Source: Pseudoalteromonas rubra (GTDB taxonomy: Bacteria > Pseudomonadota > Gammaproteobacteria > Enterobacterales > Alteromonadaceae). From it: a stretch of 64,000 bases of DNA. This document shows positions 24,090 through 33,240 of this stretch, piece by piece (position 1 is the stretch's first letter; each line of letters begins with the position of its first letter). Where the stretch lies: the NCBI RefSeq assembly GCF_005887095.1, contig NZ_PNCI01000076.1:1-64000 (forward strand), written 5' to 3'. Below the pieces are notes generated by a model. That model saw only the letters and a list, made by a program, of their open reading frames with translations, searched no databases and was not told the DNA's origin. The translations under genes and the position numbers were made by a program.

Positions 24090-27000
24090 CTAACGCATCC
24101 AGACTTTCACCTCAGCCAGGCCATTGGACTGTAATAATTGCAACTGAGATTCAACATTTTGGCTTTGTTCAAATTCAAACGCATCCAGTTGTTCATCAAA
24201 AGTAATGGTGGCAGAACCATCCCCGCCGCGTTGTTTCACTTCGTGTAATGCGATATCAGCGAGGTTAACAGACGCTTCCCAGCCTATGACCTGCCCCCCA
24301 AGTAACGGCAGAGGATAAAAAGACCAGCCTACCGACACGCTCAGATTCAGAGATTTTCCGTTGGGCAACTTAAAATCAAACTGAGCAATCGCTTTACAAA
24401 GCTCGCTGACATACCGTTCTACTTCAGAACATTTAAAGTCCCTCAACAGCAGTAAGAACTCATCACCACTCCAGCGCGCGACATAATCTGATCCCTGAGT
24501 ACGGGTATTAAGCAAAGTAGCCAGTTGCTGCAGGCAGCTGTCGCCACCGATGGGACCATAGGCATCATTGATTTTACTAAAACTATCAATATTGAGGATC
24601 ATCAGTACCAGGCTCTTATCCTGCTGCCGCAAAGACTGCGCATTACGCTGATAGTGCTCAATATCCTTCGGGAGTTGGTCAAATAAGAAGCGACGGCTGC
24701 GCAGTCCTGTCAGTTCATCTGAGTGGCTGACCAATTTTAACTGAGTGTTGACCTGGTTGAGTTTATCATTGGCTTTTCTGAGCTCTGTCGTACGTTCAGC
24801 AACCAGGGCTTCCAGCGCAGCTTGCTTGCGTCGCTCCTGAGTACGAAATACCCAGAACACCAGATAGAACAAAAACATAAAGCCACAGGTGATGATTAAG
24901 CGGAAAAATACGGTTTCATCAAAACGCTGTGGTAATTGAAGGTTGAGCGACAAGTTATGTGCCTGCTGCCAGTCCTGGCCACGCCGCTTTACCTGCAGTA
25001 AGAAGGTAAAATCACCCGGCGGCAGGTTCGTGTAAATGGCTTCACGCCGGGATTGAGCATCGCGCCACTGAGCATCGTGGCCTTCCAGTTTGTAGCGAAA
25101 CTCGATACTCTGCGGCGCGTAGAAATCAATGGCCGTATAGCGAATGGTCAGATCCCGTTCACTGGTGTCCAACTCAACTGGACCTTCCAGTCTGTCTGGT
25201 GTCAGGTTACGTGTTGCAGTGACAATACTCTCAAACTTAGGCGCCAGTTCCGCGGTGCTGAACAACTGAACTTTTTTAGGGATACGCACGATCCCCTGCA
25301 AGCTGGGATATAAAAGATAATCGTCCTGCTCCACCACGGCATCATGGCCCAATCCGGTACAGCACTGACTTGGCACGCCATCCAACTGTCGGTCAAATGG
25401 GTTTATCACCTGCTCAACTTGTAAGTTTTCCACCGCCTCACTGAACTGGGCGATAGGCATCCGGTACACCCCTTTCATGGTACTGACCCAAACCAGTTCC
25501 TGCGACTTGTCAAAGTGTAACGATAAGATCGGCCCGTAAGGCAATCCGTGGGATGCATCAAGCTGATGCCAGTCCCCATCCTGGCTGCGATAATACAGCC
25601 CATCATAAAAAGTACCGACCAGGGTTGCACTGCCTTCTACATGCAAAATACTGGTGACATAGGCAGATTCGAGCGATGTCTGTCCACCGATCTTTTCAAT
25701 GCCCCGCTCATTGTATTTATAGGCTCCCTTGTCGGTGCCGATAAAGCCAAAACGCGGAAAGTCTACAACATAGGTAATAAACTGGCTGCCCAGAAACGCA
25801 TTATAAGTAAAAGGCGTCAGGCCGCTATAGTCTAACCGATATAGACCTCGTCCGGTGCCCAGCCACAACCCGCCCTGATTGGAAGGTGTCAGGGTAAAGA
25901 CCTGAGTCTGGCGAAACTCACGATTAGGAATAGCAAGCAGTTTGTCATCTTCATAAATGACTACGCCACGGCCAGTGCCGAGAAACAATCGCTCGCCGAT
26001 GAACTCCATATCATGAATTTCTACCCCATTGAGCTGAGACGCGCTGATCACAGGTTCGTAATTATCATTGCTATCAAGTCGGCCGACTCCCTCTCTGGTG
26101 GCAATCCATACATTCCCTTGCAAGTCTTGTGTGATAGCTGAAATAGCCTGCTCCCGCTGTGTGCCGACAGCGAAACGCTCGACCCGCCCGGCATGCGCCA
26201 GCCAGAGACCTTCGTTAATGCTGGCCATCCACACATTACCGTCATCATCAATAAAAATGTCGGTAAACCAGATCCCCTGGTCCAATTGTGCCAGCTCAAC
26301 ATATTGCCATTGACCACCACTTTCTTTGTACAACAGCCGGCCATAGGTAGATACCCACATACCACCTTGCTGATCGCTTAAAAACTTATAGGTCGCATTA
26401 TTACCTATCTCGTCGTAGCGCCTGAGCACTTCATCAAAGTCGAGAAAATACGCCCCCAACTGAGAAGCGAGAAAAAGCTTACCATCAATCCAAGACAAAT
26501 CATGAATATTGGTTTGTGCCAGCTGACGTGGTAGTGATACCTTGCTGGATAACTCCAGTCGCATGTCATTGGAGCCCATAGACTGGGACTCACTGATCCG
26601 CAACAAATGGCGCTCGTTAACCAACCAAATGCCTTGCGGAGACGAGGTCATTTTTGTTACTGAGCCAACTATCTGACTTATATGGGTAAGGGAGAGCTTT
26701 TTATTATCTAGATTGTTTTGTGCAAGGGTCAGGCGTTTAGCTGATACATAATATAAGCCATTCGCCGCGACCCAGATATTACCATTGTGATCTTCAAGAA
26801 TATCCCTGGCTTCACCCTGAACTTCAAAGCGCTCTGCACTAAGGGTTTGCGGATTTAATCGGGTTACCCCTCTACGGGTGCCAATCCACAGCATACCAAA
26901 ACGGTCAACAAAGAGTTTATTAACCGCATTGCTATCCAGAAATTCACTATTTTGCGTTGTGTAATTACTAAACTGTAAGCCGTCAAATCGGCTTAGTCCA

Positions 27001-27167
27001 AACTGTGTACCAAGCCAGATATAGCCTTGCTGGTCCTGAACCACACTTTTGATGCTTTGCGATGGCAGGCCATTTTGCATACTCCACTGTTTAACAACAT
27101 AATCATTAATTGCCGCACTCACACCTGTGGTGAATATGCATAGCAACAGTAGAAGTATAAATCGCAT
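24090..27167 (-). CDS. Two-component-propeller sensor diguanylate cyclase
   Basis: The protein (1025 residues from the chosen start) has a signal peptide, a periplasmic seven-bladed Reg_prop beta-propeller pair (repeats such as GYIWLGTQFGLSRFD, GMLWIGTRRGVTRL, GNIWVAANGLYY), a Y_Y_Y domain (about 650-760), one transmembrane helix near 770-790, a coiled coil and a C-terminal GGDEF domain. The active-site motif reads SGDEF (in RWSGDEF), so the first glycine is serine; the metal-binding acids are kept and cyclic-di-GMP synthesis is plausible. The ATG at 27167 has AGGGAG just upstream; a longer frame would overlap pgpA. The sensed ligand may be a carbohydrate breakdown product, which is only inferred from family habits. 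Confidence 0.88.
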   Translation of the reverse strand: MRFILLLLLCIFTTGVSAAINDYVVKQWSMQNGLPSQSIKSVVQDQQGYIWLGTQFGLSRFDGLQFSNYTTQNSEFLDSNAVNKLFVDRFGMLWIGTRRGVTRLNPQTLSAERFEVQGEARDILEDHNGNIWVAANGLYYVSAKRLTLAQNNLDNKKLSLTHISQIVGSVTKMTSSPQGIWLVNERHLLRISESQSMGSNDMRLELSSKVSLPRQLAQTNIHDLSWIDGKLFLASQLGAYFLDFDEVLRRYDEIGNNATYKFLSDQQGGMWVSTYGRLLYKESGGQWQYVELAQLDQGIWFTDIFIDDDGNVWMASINEGLWLAHAGRVERFAVGTQREQAISAITQDLQGNVWIATREGVGRLDSNDNYEPVISASQLNGVEIHDMEFIGERLFLGTGRGVVIYEDDKLLAIPNREFRQTQVFTLTPSNQGGLWLGTGRGLYRLDYSGLTPFTYNAFLGSQFITYVVDFPRFGFIGTDKGAYKYNERGIEKIGGQTSLESAYVTSILHVEGSATLVGTFYDGLYYRSQDGDWHQLDASHGLPYGPILSLHFDKSQELVWVSTMKGVYRMPIAQFSEAVENLQVEQVINPFDRQLDGVPSQCCTGLGHDAVVEQDDYLLYPSLQGIVRIPKKVQLFSTAELAPKFESIVTATRNLTPDRLEGPVELDTSERDLTIRYTAIDFYAPQSIEFRYKLEGHDAQWRDAQSRREAIYTNLPPGDFTFLLQVKRRGQDWQQAHNLSLNLQLPQRFDETVFFRLIITCGFMFLFYLVFWVFRTQERRKQAALEALVAERTTELRKANDKLNQVNTQLKLVSHSDELTGLRSRRFLFDQLPKDIEHYQRNAQSLRQQDKSLVLMILNIDSFSKINDAYGPIGGDSCLQQLATLLNTRTQGSDYVARWSGDEFLLLLRDFKCSEVERYVSELCKAIAQFDFKLPNGKSLNLSVSVGWSFYPLPLLGGQVIGWEASVNLADIALHEVKQRGGDGSATITFDEQLDAFEFEQSQNVESQLQLLQSNGLAEVKVWMR

Positions 27168-27195
27168 AGGCTCCCTCTTCGTACCCGTAATTAAA

Positions 27196-27681
27196 TTAGC
27201 CGCCCAGGACACCTGTTTTAAACAAAGCTTGCAAACAAATCAATGAAAAAATCCCGGCAAGCAGGTCATCTGCCATTATTCCCAGGCCACCATGCAGCTT
27301 TCTATCCAGTATTCGAATTGGACCTGGCTTTGCAATATCAAAAAAGCGAAATAATAAAAAACCAACCAGCAGCGACTGCCAGCTAATTGCGGCCCCAATC
27401 ATAGTGATATAAAACCCGGCGACTTCATCCCACACGATTGCTGGGTGATCATGTACGCCGACATCACGAGCAGTCTTGCCACAGATCCAAAACCCCGCCA
27501 GACTGAGCAAAACGGCTAAAGTGATCTGCATCCATAATGGCTGCCCCATTGTCAGCAGAATAAATGGCAGTGCTGCTAAAGTACCAAAAGTACCGGGGGC
27601 TTTAGGTACTAACCCTAAACCAAACCCCAGCGCTAGAAAATGATGTGGGCGTTTGAGGTTGAATGATAACGGCTTATTCAA
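27196..27681 (-). CDS. pgpA: Phosphatidylglycerophosphatase A
   Basis: PgpA dephosphorylates phosphatidylglycerol phosphate, the last step of phosphatidylglycerol synthesis, at the inner membrane. The 161-residue protein has several hydrophobic segments, the early GLGLVPKAPGTFGTL motif, and the DVGVHDHPAIVWDEVAGFYITM and GIMADDLLAG segments of the family. It lies 12 bp after thiL and ends the nrdR-rib-nusB-thiL-pgpA block, an order shared with E. coli. Confidence 0.95.
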   Translation of the reverse strand: MNKPLSFNLKRPHHFLALGFGLGLVPKAPGTFGTLAALPFILLTMGQPLWMQITLAVLLSLAGFWICGKTARDVGVHDHPAIVWDEVAGFYITMIGAAISWQSLLVGFLLFRFFDIAKPGPIRILDRKLHGGLGIMADDLLAGIFSLICLQALFKTGVLGG

Positions 27682-27693
27682 ACCTGCTCCTAA

Positions 27694-28653
27694 TTAAAAG
27701 TGTTGATAACCGCTACGCGGTAATGGGCATTTTTCCCCCGCTTGCAGCAACTCTAGTTTGCCGACCGACGCGGTAACTTGACCGATGCATACAGGCTCGA
27801 CACCATACTGACGAAGACGCGCCTCGACGGCGCCTTTATTGCTGTCATTCACGGTAAACAACAGTTCATAGTCATCGCCATACGCCAGCCCCAGTTCATG
27901 ACGTAAAGATACAGGCTCTAATTGCTGCAGAGTAGGTGACATTGGTACATCTTCAATGTTGACCAAAGCGCCCACACCTGACTTATTCAAGATGTGCTGC
28001 AAATCAGCCAGTAAGCCATCCGAAATATCGATGCAGGCAGTTGCCATACCTCGTAACACTTGCCCAGCCGCCACTCTCGGAGTTGGAAAGTGTAATTTTT
28101 CTTCGAGCCGCTTTAACTGAGTAGCTTCTATCGGTAACTGACGCTTACGGGCTTCAATTGCCAAAGCCGCATCACCCAGCTCTCCGGTGACATAAATCCA
28201 GTCACCCACTTTGGCGCCAGAACGCGTCAGTGCTTTGTCATTGGGGATGATCCCTTTGGCACAGATGGTGATGGTCAGCGGGCCCTGAGTTGTATCCCCA
28301 CCTATCAGCTGAACATTGTAATATTCTGCAATTTCATGCATACCTTCGGTAAACGCTTCCAGCCAATCCATATCGACCTCAGGCAGAGTTAACCCAATGG
28401 AGATCCACGTTGGCTCTGCGCCCATAGCGGCAAGATCGCTGAGATTAACGGCCAAGGCACGATGACCTAATGCTCTGGGTGGAATGTCTTCGAAAAAGTG
28501 TACACCGGCAACCAGGGTGTCTGTGGTAATGGCAAGTTGGTGCTTGTCAGGAACCGTCACTATGGCACAATCATCACCAATGCCAACCTTTACATCACGA
28601 CGCGCAATGCCACGCCCCTTGAAGTAATGATTGATTAACTCAAATTCCTTCAT
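27694..28653 (-). CDS. thiL: Thiamine-monophosphate kinase
   Basis: ThiL phosphorylates thiamine monophosphate to the active cofactor thiamine diphosphate. The 319-residue protein shows the GIGDDCAIV ATP-binding motif near residue 25, TTDTLVAGVHF, LAVNLSDLAAMGA, the GGDTTQGPLTI loop and the late YGDDYELLF motif. It starts 6 bp after a terminator-like hairpin that follows nusB, so its expression may be partly separated from the upstream rib genes. Confidence 0.96.
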   Translation of the reverse strand: MKEFELINHYFKGRGIARRDVKVGIGDDCAIVTVPDKHQLAITTDTLVAGVHFFEDIPPRALGHRALAVNLSDLAAMGAEPTWISIGLTLPEVDMDWLEAFTEGMHEIAEYYNVQLIGGDTTQGPLTITICAKGIIPNDKALTRSGAKVGDWIYVTGELGDAALAIEARKRQLPIEATQLKRLEEKLHFPTPRVAAGQVLRGMATACIDISDGLLADLQHILNKSGVGALVNIEDVPMSPTLQQLEPVSLRHELGLAYGDDYELLFTVNDSNKGAVEARLRQYGVEPVCIGQVTASVGKLELLQAGEKCPLPRSGYQHF

Positions 28654-28658
28654 ACATT

Positions 28659-28681
28659 AAAAAAGCCGGCCCATGCCGGCT
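28659..28681 (-). terminator. Hairpin between nusB and thiL
   Basis: On the minus strand AGCCGGC-ATGG-GCCGGCT is followed directly by TTTTT. It is a good intrinsic terminator placed between two genes that share an operon order in other bacteria. It would reduce read-through from nusB into thiL-pgpA. Confidence 0.8.
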
Positions 28682-28697
28682 CTCCTCACGGTCTCGA

Positions 28698-29108
28698 TTA
28701 CTTGCGGATTATCTTAACCGCTTTGTCCAGTACGCCGTTGACAAATTTGTGACTGTCTTCAGCACCAAACATTTTCGCCAGCTCAATCCCTTCGTTAATG
28801 GCGACTTTGTAAGGGACGTCTTCGCGGAATTTTAACTCGTAAATGCTGACGCGTAATACAGCTTTTTCAACCATATCCAGGTCATCAAATGGACGAGACA
28901 AATGCGGAGTCATCAACTCATCTAGCTGTTTGCAGTTCACTGCAACGCCACGCGCCAGATCTTTGAAATACTCTACATCAACCTTTGAAACGTCGTTTTC
29001 GATCAGCATTTGCTGCTCGATATCAGCAATGGGGTTGCCACTTAGCTGCCAAGAATATACTGCCTGAAGGGCAAGGACACGCGCCTTACGTCTAGCTGCT
29101 GGTTTCAC
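28698..29108 (-). CDS. nusB: Transcription antitermination factor NusB
   Basis: NusB binds boxA RNA with ribosomal protein S10 and supports rRNA antitermination. The 136-residue protein has the N-terminal arginine-rich RRKARVLALQAVYSWQ helix and the C-terminal NEGIELAKMFGAEDSHKFVNGVLD signature. It lies 11 bp after ribH, the usual pairing. Confidence 0.97.
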   Translation of the reverse strand: MKPAARRKARVLALQAVYSWQLSGNPIADIEQQMLIENDVSKVDVEYFKDLARGVAVNCKQLDELMTPHLSRPFDDLDMVEKAVLRVSIYELKFREDVPYKVAINEGIELAKMFGAEDSHKFVNGVLDKAVKIIRK

Positions 29109-29119
29109 TGAGATTCCTC

Positions 29120-29584
29120 TTAAATTTGCTCTAGCACGTTCACCATTTCTAGTGCACCAAGTGCAGCTTCGCCACCCTTGTTACCCATTTTGGTTCCCGC
29201 GCGCTCGATGGCCTGCTCAATACTCTCCGTGGTTAACACACCAAAAGCAACCGGGATATCGTAGTCCATAGACACGCTCGCCAGGCCTTTGTTTGACTCA
29301 TTTGCAACCAGGTCGAAATGAGGTGTACCGCCACGAATGATGACACCTAATGCAATGATGGCATCGTGTTCTTTTTTCATTGCAACACGCTTAGCCGCTA
29401 AAGGTAATTCTACTGCACCCGGTACATACACGACAGTGATGTCCTCGTCCTTTACGCCACCTGTGCGTTTTAACTCATCAACTGCGCCTTCTAACAGGCT
29501 GCTACCAATAAAGTCGTTAAAACGAGAGATGACAATGGCAAATTTCTTGCCCGGTGCGTATTTATTACCTTCGATGATTTTCAT
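29120..29584 (-). CDS. ribH: 6,7-dimethyl-8-ribityllumazine synthase
   Basis: RibH condenses the aminouracil intermediate with dihydroxybutanone phosphate to give lumazine, the penultimate step of riboflavin synthesis. The 154-residue protein contains FAIVISRFNDFI, the VPGAVELPLAAK loop and the GVIIRGGTPHFD motif with the catalytic histidine in the family-typical position. It is separated from ribBA by a terminator hairpin and about 115 bp, and is closely followed by nusB. Confidence 0.97.
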   Translation of the reverse strand: MKIIEGNKYAPGKKFAIVISRFNDFIGSSLLEGAVDELKRTGGVKDEDITVVYVPGAVELPLAAKRVAMKKEHDAIIALGVIIRGGTPHFDLVANESNKGLASVSMDYDIPVAFGVLTTESIEQAIERAGTKMGNKGGEAALGALEMVNVLEQI

Positions 29585-29641
29585 TAGATGATTCCTAATC
29601 TAGTATAAGCAATTGCCAAATTGAGGCGCATAATAGCATAG

Positions 29642-29680
29642 AAAAAGACGAAACGCCTACAGGGAAATCCCCGTCAGGCG
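29642..29680 (-). terminator. Terminator-like hairpin after ribBA
   Basis: On the minus strand CGCCT and AGGCG (29654-29680) enclose a second GGGA/TCCC pairing; the stem is followed by TTTCGTC and five T residues. It lies between ribBA and ribH. It could limit read-through into ribH-nusB. Confidence 0.65.
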
Positions 29681-29700
29681 CTCGTTATGCTATGAGTAAA

Positions 29701-30813
29701 TTATTGAGGTTCGACGTAATCGACAACTTCCAGGTGGAAGCCAGACAGGGCATGGTATTTTTTCGGCAAGCTCATCAGGCGCATTTTGCTGATCCCCAGA
29801 TCGGCAAGAATTTGCGAGCCCACACCTACAGTTCTGGATGTCCCCTGAAACTTACGGTAGTTAGGCTTCTCACCGGCATCTTCTGCCGCAAACGCCTTCA
29901 CCAATTGTTCCAGGTCTTCTGTTTTCTCTTGTTTGCCCAGAATAACCAGGACACCATTGTTGTCGGCAATGTATTTCATTGCGCCATGCAAGGTCCAGCT
30001 GCGATCTGCACTGCGGTCGGATAACAAGGTATCATTGAACGTACTTTGCAGGTGAACTCGCACTAAAGTTGCATCATCAGCACTCACTTCACCTTTTACT
30101 AACGCATAGTGCAACTGGTTATCTATGGTGTCTTTATATGTCACCAAATTAAACTCACCGTATTCGGTAGGCAGCTTACATTCTGCGACTTTTTCAATCG
30201 TCGTTTCATTGAGGTTACGATATTCAATTAAATCGGCGATGGTGCCAATTTTGATGTCGTGCTCTTTAGCAAACACTTCCAGCTCGGGGCGTCTGGCCAT
30301 TGTGCCATCCGGGTTAAGGATCTCAACAATCACTGAAGATGCTTCAAGACCCGCCAGGCGCGCTAAGTCACAACCCGCTTCCGTATGGCCAGCACGGGTT
30401 AACACGCCACCTGGCTGTGCCATGATCGGGAAAATATGGCCTGGCTGCACTATGTCTTCTGGTACCGCACCTTTAGCAACAGCCGCCTGCACTGTACGGG
30501 CGCGATCTGCTGCCGAGATACCTGTGGTCACGCCTTTAGCGGCCTCAATCGACATAGTGAAATTGGTTGAGAACTGGGCGCCGTTATTTTTAACCATCAG
30601 GGGCAAGTCTAACTGCTGACAGCGCTCTTGCGTCATCGTCAAACAGATCAGGCCACGGCCATAGGTCGCCATAAAATTAATTGCTTCTGGCGTGATATGC
30701 TCTGCCGCAATGATCAGATCGCCTTCATTTTCCCGGTCTTCATCGTCCATCAGAATCACCATTCTACCGGCTTTAATGTCATCGATGATTTCTTGTGCGC
30801 TGTTTAAGCTCAT
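29701..30813 (-). CDS. ribBA: Dihydroxybutanone phosphate synthase with degenerate GTP cyclohydrolase II domain
   Basis: The N-terminal half (about 1-205) is a complete RibB, making 3,4-dihydroxy-2-butanone 4-phosphate from ribulose 5-phosphate; DDEDRENEGDL, GAQFSTNFT and RAGHTEAGCDL are all present. The C-terminal half (about 206-370) has the RibA fold, beginning AECKLPTEYGEFNLV, but the zinc motif is gone: where RibA has cysteines after LVRVH, this protein reads LQSTFNDTLLSDRSADRSW. The EGRGIGL substrate motif is also missing. It is therefore most likely a RibB with an inactive or regulatory RibA-like domain, and a separate ribA should exist elsewhere. The total length of 370 is normal for RibBA. 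Confidence 0.93.
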   Translation of the reverse strand: MSLNSAQEIIDDIKAGRMVILMDDEDRENEGDLIIAAEHITPEAINFMATYGRGLICLTMTQERCQQLDLPLMVKNNGAQFSTNFTMSIEAAKGVTTGISAADRARTVQAAVAKGAVPEDIVQPGHIFPIMAQPGGVLTRAGHTEAGCDLARLAGLEASSVIVEILNPDGTMARRPELEVFAKEHDIKIGTIADLIEYRNLNETTIEKVAECKLPTEYGEFNLVTYKDTIDNQLHYALVKGEVSADDATLVRVHLQSTFNDTLLSDRSADRSWTLHGAMKYIADNNGVLVILGKQEKTEDLEQLVKAFAAEDAGEKPNYRKFQGTSRTVGVGSQILADLGISKMRLMSLPKKYHALSGFHLEVVDYVEPQ

Positions 30814-30846
30814 AATCTTCCCGTTAGTAAGTGCGTTATTGGCAAG

Positions 30847-31503
30847 TTATTTAATAAAGCCAGCTTTGGCCAACAAGCTGGTTGTGAGAGTTGATTGCTC
30901 CGTATCGGCCGGTACACCTTGGACCAGCCTTTCGAGATAGCGCGCTATCTGGTCTACTTCCAGGTTGAGTAATGTCCCCACCTTAAAGTCAGCGATGGTG
31001 GTCTCTTGTGCTGTGTGTGGCACTATTGTCAGTTTGAATTTGTCTTCATCCAACTCATTGACTGTCAGACTGATCCCATCAATCGCCACTGAGCCTTTGT
31101 ACGGAATGTATTTCATTAATTGCGCTGGCGCTTTGAGCCAGTATTCTGTAGCACGCGCATTCGGCTTAACGGCCACCACTTCTGCAATGCCATCAACGTG
31201 GCCGGATACTAAGTGGCCACCAAGCCGTGAGATCGGTTGCAAGGCTTTTTCCAGATTAACGAGCTGGCCAACCCGGTACTCACCAAAGCGAGTCAACTTG
31301 AGCGTTTCATTTGACACATCGGCACGAAAACCGTCAGCGAATTTTTCAACAACGGTCAGGCACACACCATTGGTGGCGATGCTGTCGCCAAGCTGCACAT
31401 CATCCATATTCAAGGTGGTACTGGTAACCCGTACACTCAGGTCTCCCTGCTTAAGGGTCAGCTCTGTTAATGTGCCTGTTGCTTCAATGATGCCTGTAAA
31501 CAT
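30847..31503 (-). CDS. ribE: Riboflavin synthase, alpha subunit
   Basis: The enzyme dismutates two lumazine molecules to riboflavin and the aminouracil precursor. The 218-residue protein has two homologous lumazine-binding repeats: MFTGIIEATGTL with GDSIATNGVCLTV in the first, HLVSGHVDGIAEV with GSVAIDGISLTVNEL in the second. In E. coli the same enzyme is named RibC or RibE by different authors. It sits between ribD (6-bp gap) and ribBA. Confidence 0.97.
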   Translation of the reverse strand: MFTGIIEATGTLTELTLKQGDLSVRVTSTTLNMDDVQLGDSIATNGVCLTVVEKFADGFRADVSNETLKLTRFGEYRVGQLVNLEKALQPISRLGGHLVSGHVDGIAEVVAVKPNARATEYWLKAPAQLMKYIPYKGSVAIDGISLTVNELDEDKFKLTIVPHTAQETTIADFKVGTLLNLEVDQIARYLERLVQGVPADTEQSTLTTSLLAKAGFIK

Positions 31504-31509
31504 AATGCC

Positions 31510-32625
31510 TTACTTACCTTTTTTATGTGCCGTAATGCGGATATCCGTACCTATCGGTGTCATCTCTGTGAGCGTTAACTCTGTGACCTGGCTCATTGCC
31601 TGTAAAGGTGCACTGTTAAACAAGTCTTTGCCGTCTGTACCGATAATTTTAGGTGCCAGATAAATCAAATATTCATCAATCAGACCCTGCTGATGCATGG
31701 CCCCCGCTAAGGTCGCGCCGCCCTCGAGCCAGACCTGATTAATGTTTCGCTCGGCCAGAAACGCCAGCGCCGCGTGCAGGTCAATTTTACCAGCACAGGT
31801 CTTAATCTTAATTTGCTCTACGAAATGTGGCCAGTTGTGCTGATTATCAAGGTCTGAGCGTAAAATAACGACTGGCGCAGCTATTTTAAACAGGGCTAGC
31901 TCCGGGTGAAGACGGTTTTGTGAATCAATAATCACCCGAACCGGCTGCCGCCATTGCTCAACGGGTCGCTCGATATCGGTCAGCTCTTCAGCGCGAACAT
32001 TGAGCCGAGCATCATCCACCAGTACCGTATCTGCGCCCGTCAAAATTGCGCAACTTTGCGCCCGCCCCAGCTGCACATCGCGCCGCGCAGCAGGTCCTGT
32101 GATCCATTTGCTCTCGCCATTACCCAGTGCCGTTTTGCCATCCAGACTCGCAGCCAGCTTACAGATAACATACGGCAGGCCGTGTTCCATCCGCTTTAGG
32201 AAACCTTTGTTGAGTGCCCGCGCCTGTTGTTCAAGCAGTCCCGAAGCTGTTTCTATCCCTGCGTCATTGAGCATCGCAAGTCCTCGTCCCGCAACTTCTG
32301 GGTTGGGGTCGACCATCGCAGCAATGACTTTACTGACGCCTGCTTCGATAAGGCCTTTTGCACATGGTGGTGTACGGCCATAGTGACTGCAGGGTTCAAG
32401 TGTTACGTAGGCCGTCGCGCCCTGAGCCTGCTCGGCAGCCTCTCGCAGAGCATGCACTTCCGCATGTGGCTCACCAGCGCGTAAGTGAAACCCTTCACCG
32501 ACAATTTCACCGTTGTTGACTATCACACAGCCGACATTGGGATTAGGCGTAGTCGTAAAACGGCCCTGTTCAGCCAGCTCAATAGCGCGTGCCATAAAAG
32601 TACGATCGGCTTGTGTAAAACTCAT
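31510..32625 (-). CDS. ribD: Bifunctional diaminohydroxyphosphoribosylaminopyrimidine deaminase / uracil reductase
   Basis: RibD carries out the deamination and side-chain reduction steps of riboflavin synthesis. The N-terminal deaminase (about 1-145) has the zinc motif HAEVHAL and the later PCSHYGRTPPC. The C-terminal reductase (about 147-370) has KLAASLDGKTA and the VWLEGGATLAGA NADPH motif. The length of 371 is normal. The start overlaps the nrdR stop by 4 bp (ATGA). Confidence 0.97.
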   Translation of the reverse strand: MSFTQADRTFMARAIELAEQGRFTTTPNPNVGCVIVNNGEIVGEGFHLRAGEPHAEVHALREAAEQAQGATAYVTLEPCSHYGRTPPCAKGLIEAGVSKVIAAMVDPNPEVAGRGLAMLNDAGIETASGLLEQQARALNKGFLKRMEHGLPYVICKLAASLDGKTALGNGESKWITGPAARRDVQLGRAQSCAILTGADTVLVDDARLNVRAEELTDIERPVEQWRQPVRVIIDSQNRLHPELALFKIAAPVVILRSDLDNQHNWPHFVEQIKIKTCAGKIDLHAALAFLAERNINQVWLEGGATLAGAMHQQGLIDEYLIYLAPKIIGTDGKDLFNSAPLQAMSQVTELTLTEMTPIGTDIRITAHKKGK

Positions 32626-33074
32626 TCGTCCCCCAGCCGGGCTATTTCTTCGCCAAATTCTTTCACATCTTCAAAGCAACGATACACCGACGCGAAACGT
32701 ACGTAGGCCACTTTATCGAGTTTTTTGAGCGCTTCCATAATACATTCACCTACCAGTTGACTGGACACTTCTCGCTCACCGGTAGCACGCAATTGAGATT
32801 TAATTTGATGAACCACTTCTTCTATCTGCTCAGTGCTCACAGGGCGCTTTTCAAGCGCTCGATGCAAACCATTTTGCAGTTTATCTTCATTAAATGGTTC
32901 TCTGGAGCCATCTTGTTTGATCACTCTGGGCATCACCAATTCGGCCCCTTCAAACGTGGTAAAACGCTCGTGACATAAAATACACTCACGTCGCCTGCGT
33001 ACCTGGTGACCCGAGCCAACTAACCGTGAATCTATCACTTTGGTTTCTTTTGCCGTACAAAAAGGACAGTGCAT
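32622..33074 (-). CDS. nrdR: Transcriptional repressor NrdR
   Basis: NrdR senses ATP/dATP and represses ribonucleotide reductase genes. The protein (150 residues) begins MHCPFC and continues with RRRRECILCHERFTTFE, the four-cysteine zinc ribbon, followed by the ATP-cone domain (VIKQDGSREPFNEDKL). The ATG at 33074 matches the conserved N-terminus; a GTG two codons upstream is less likely. It is the first gene of the rib block. Confidence 0.97.
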   Translation of the reverse strand: MHCPFCTAKETKVIDSRLVGSGHQVRRRRECILCHERFTTFEGAELVMPRVIKQDGSREPFNEDKLQNGLHRALEKRPVSTEQIEEVVHQIKSQLRATGEREVSSQLVGECIMEALKKLDKVAYVRFASVYRCFEDVKEFGEEIARLGDE

Positions 33075-33185
33075 AAACACTCGCTATGAAAAACTGACAA
33101 ACGCCCCATCCCCGTTGGTTAAGGTTGCAACAGGGTTTGGGTTAATTGTTGCCAGTATATCAAGATAGTGGCCATTGATGCACAT

Positions 33186-33211
33186 AAAAAAAGGCTGCCC
33201 AGATGGCAGCC
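33186..33211 (-). terminator. Intrinsic terminator of glyA
   Basis: On the minus strand GGCTGCC-ATCTG-GGCAGCC is followed directly by seven T residues. It starts about 30 bp after the glyA stop codon. Confidence 0.92.
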
Positions 33212-33240
33212 CTCTTGTGTAGAACGTCGCGCGCTATCGC

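Noticed and set aside
29585..29700. FMN riboswitch upstream of ribH
   Set aside because: The conserved FMN-riboswitch core is not seen; the region holds a terminator hairpin instead.
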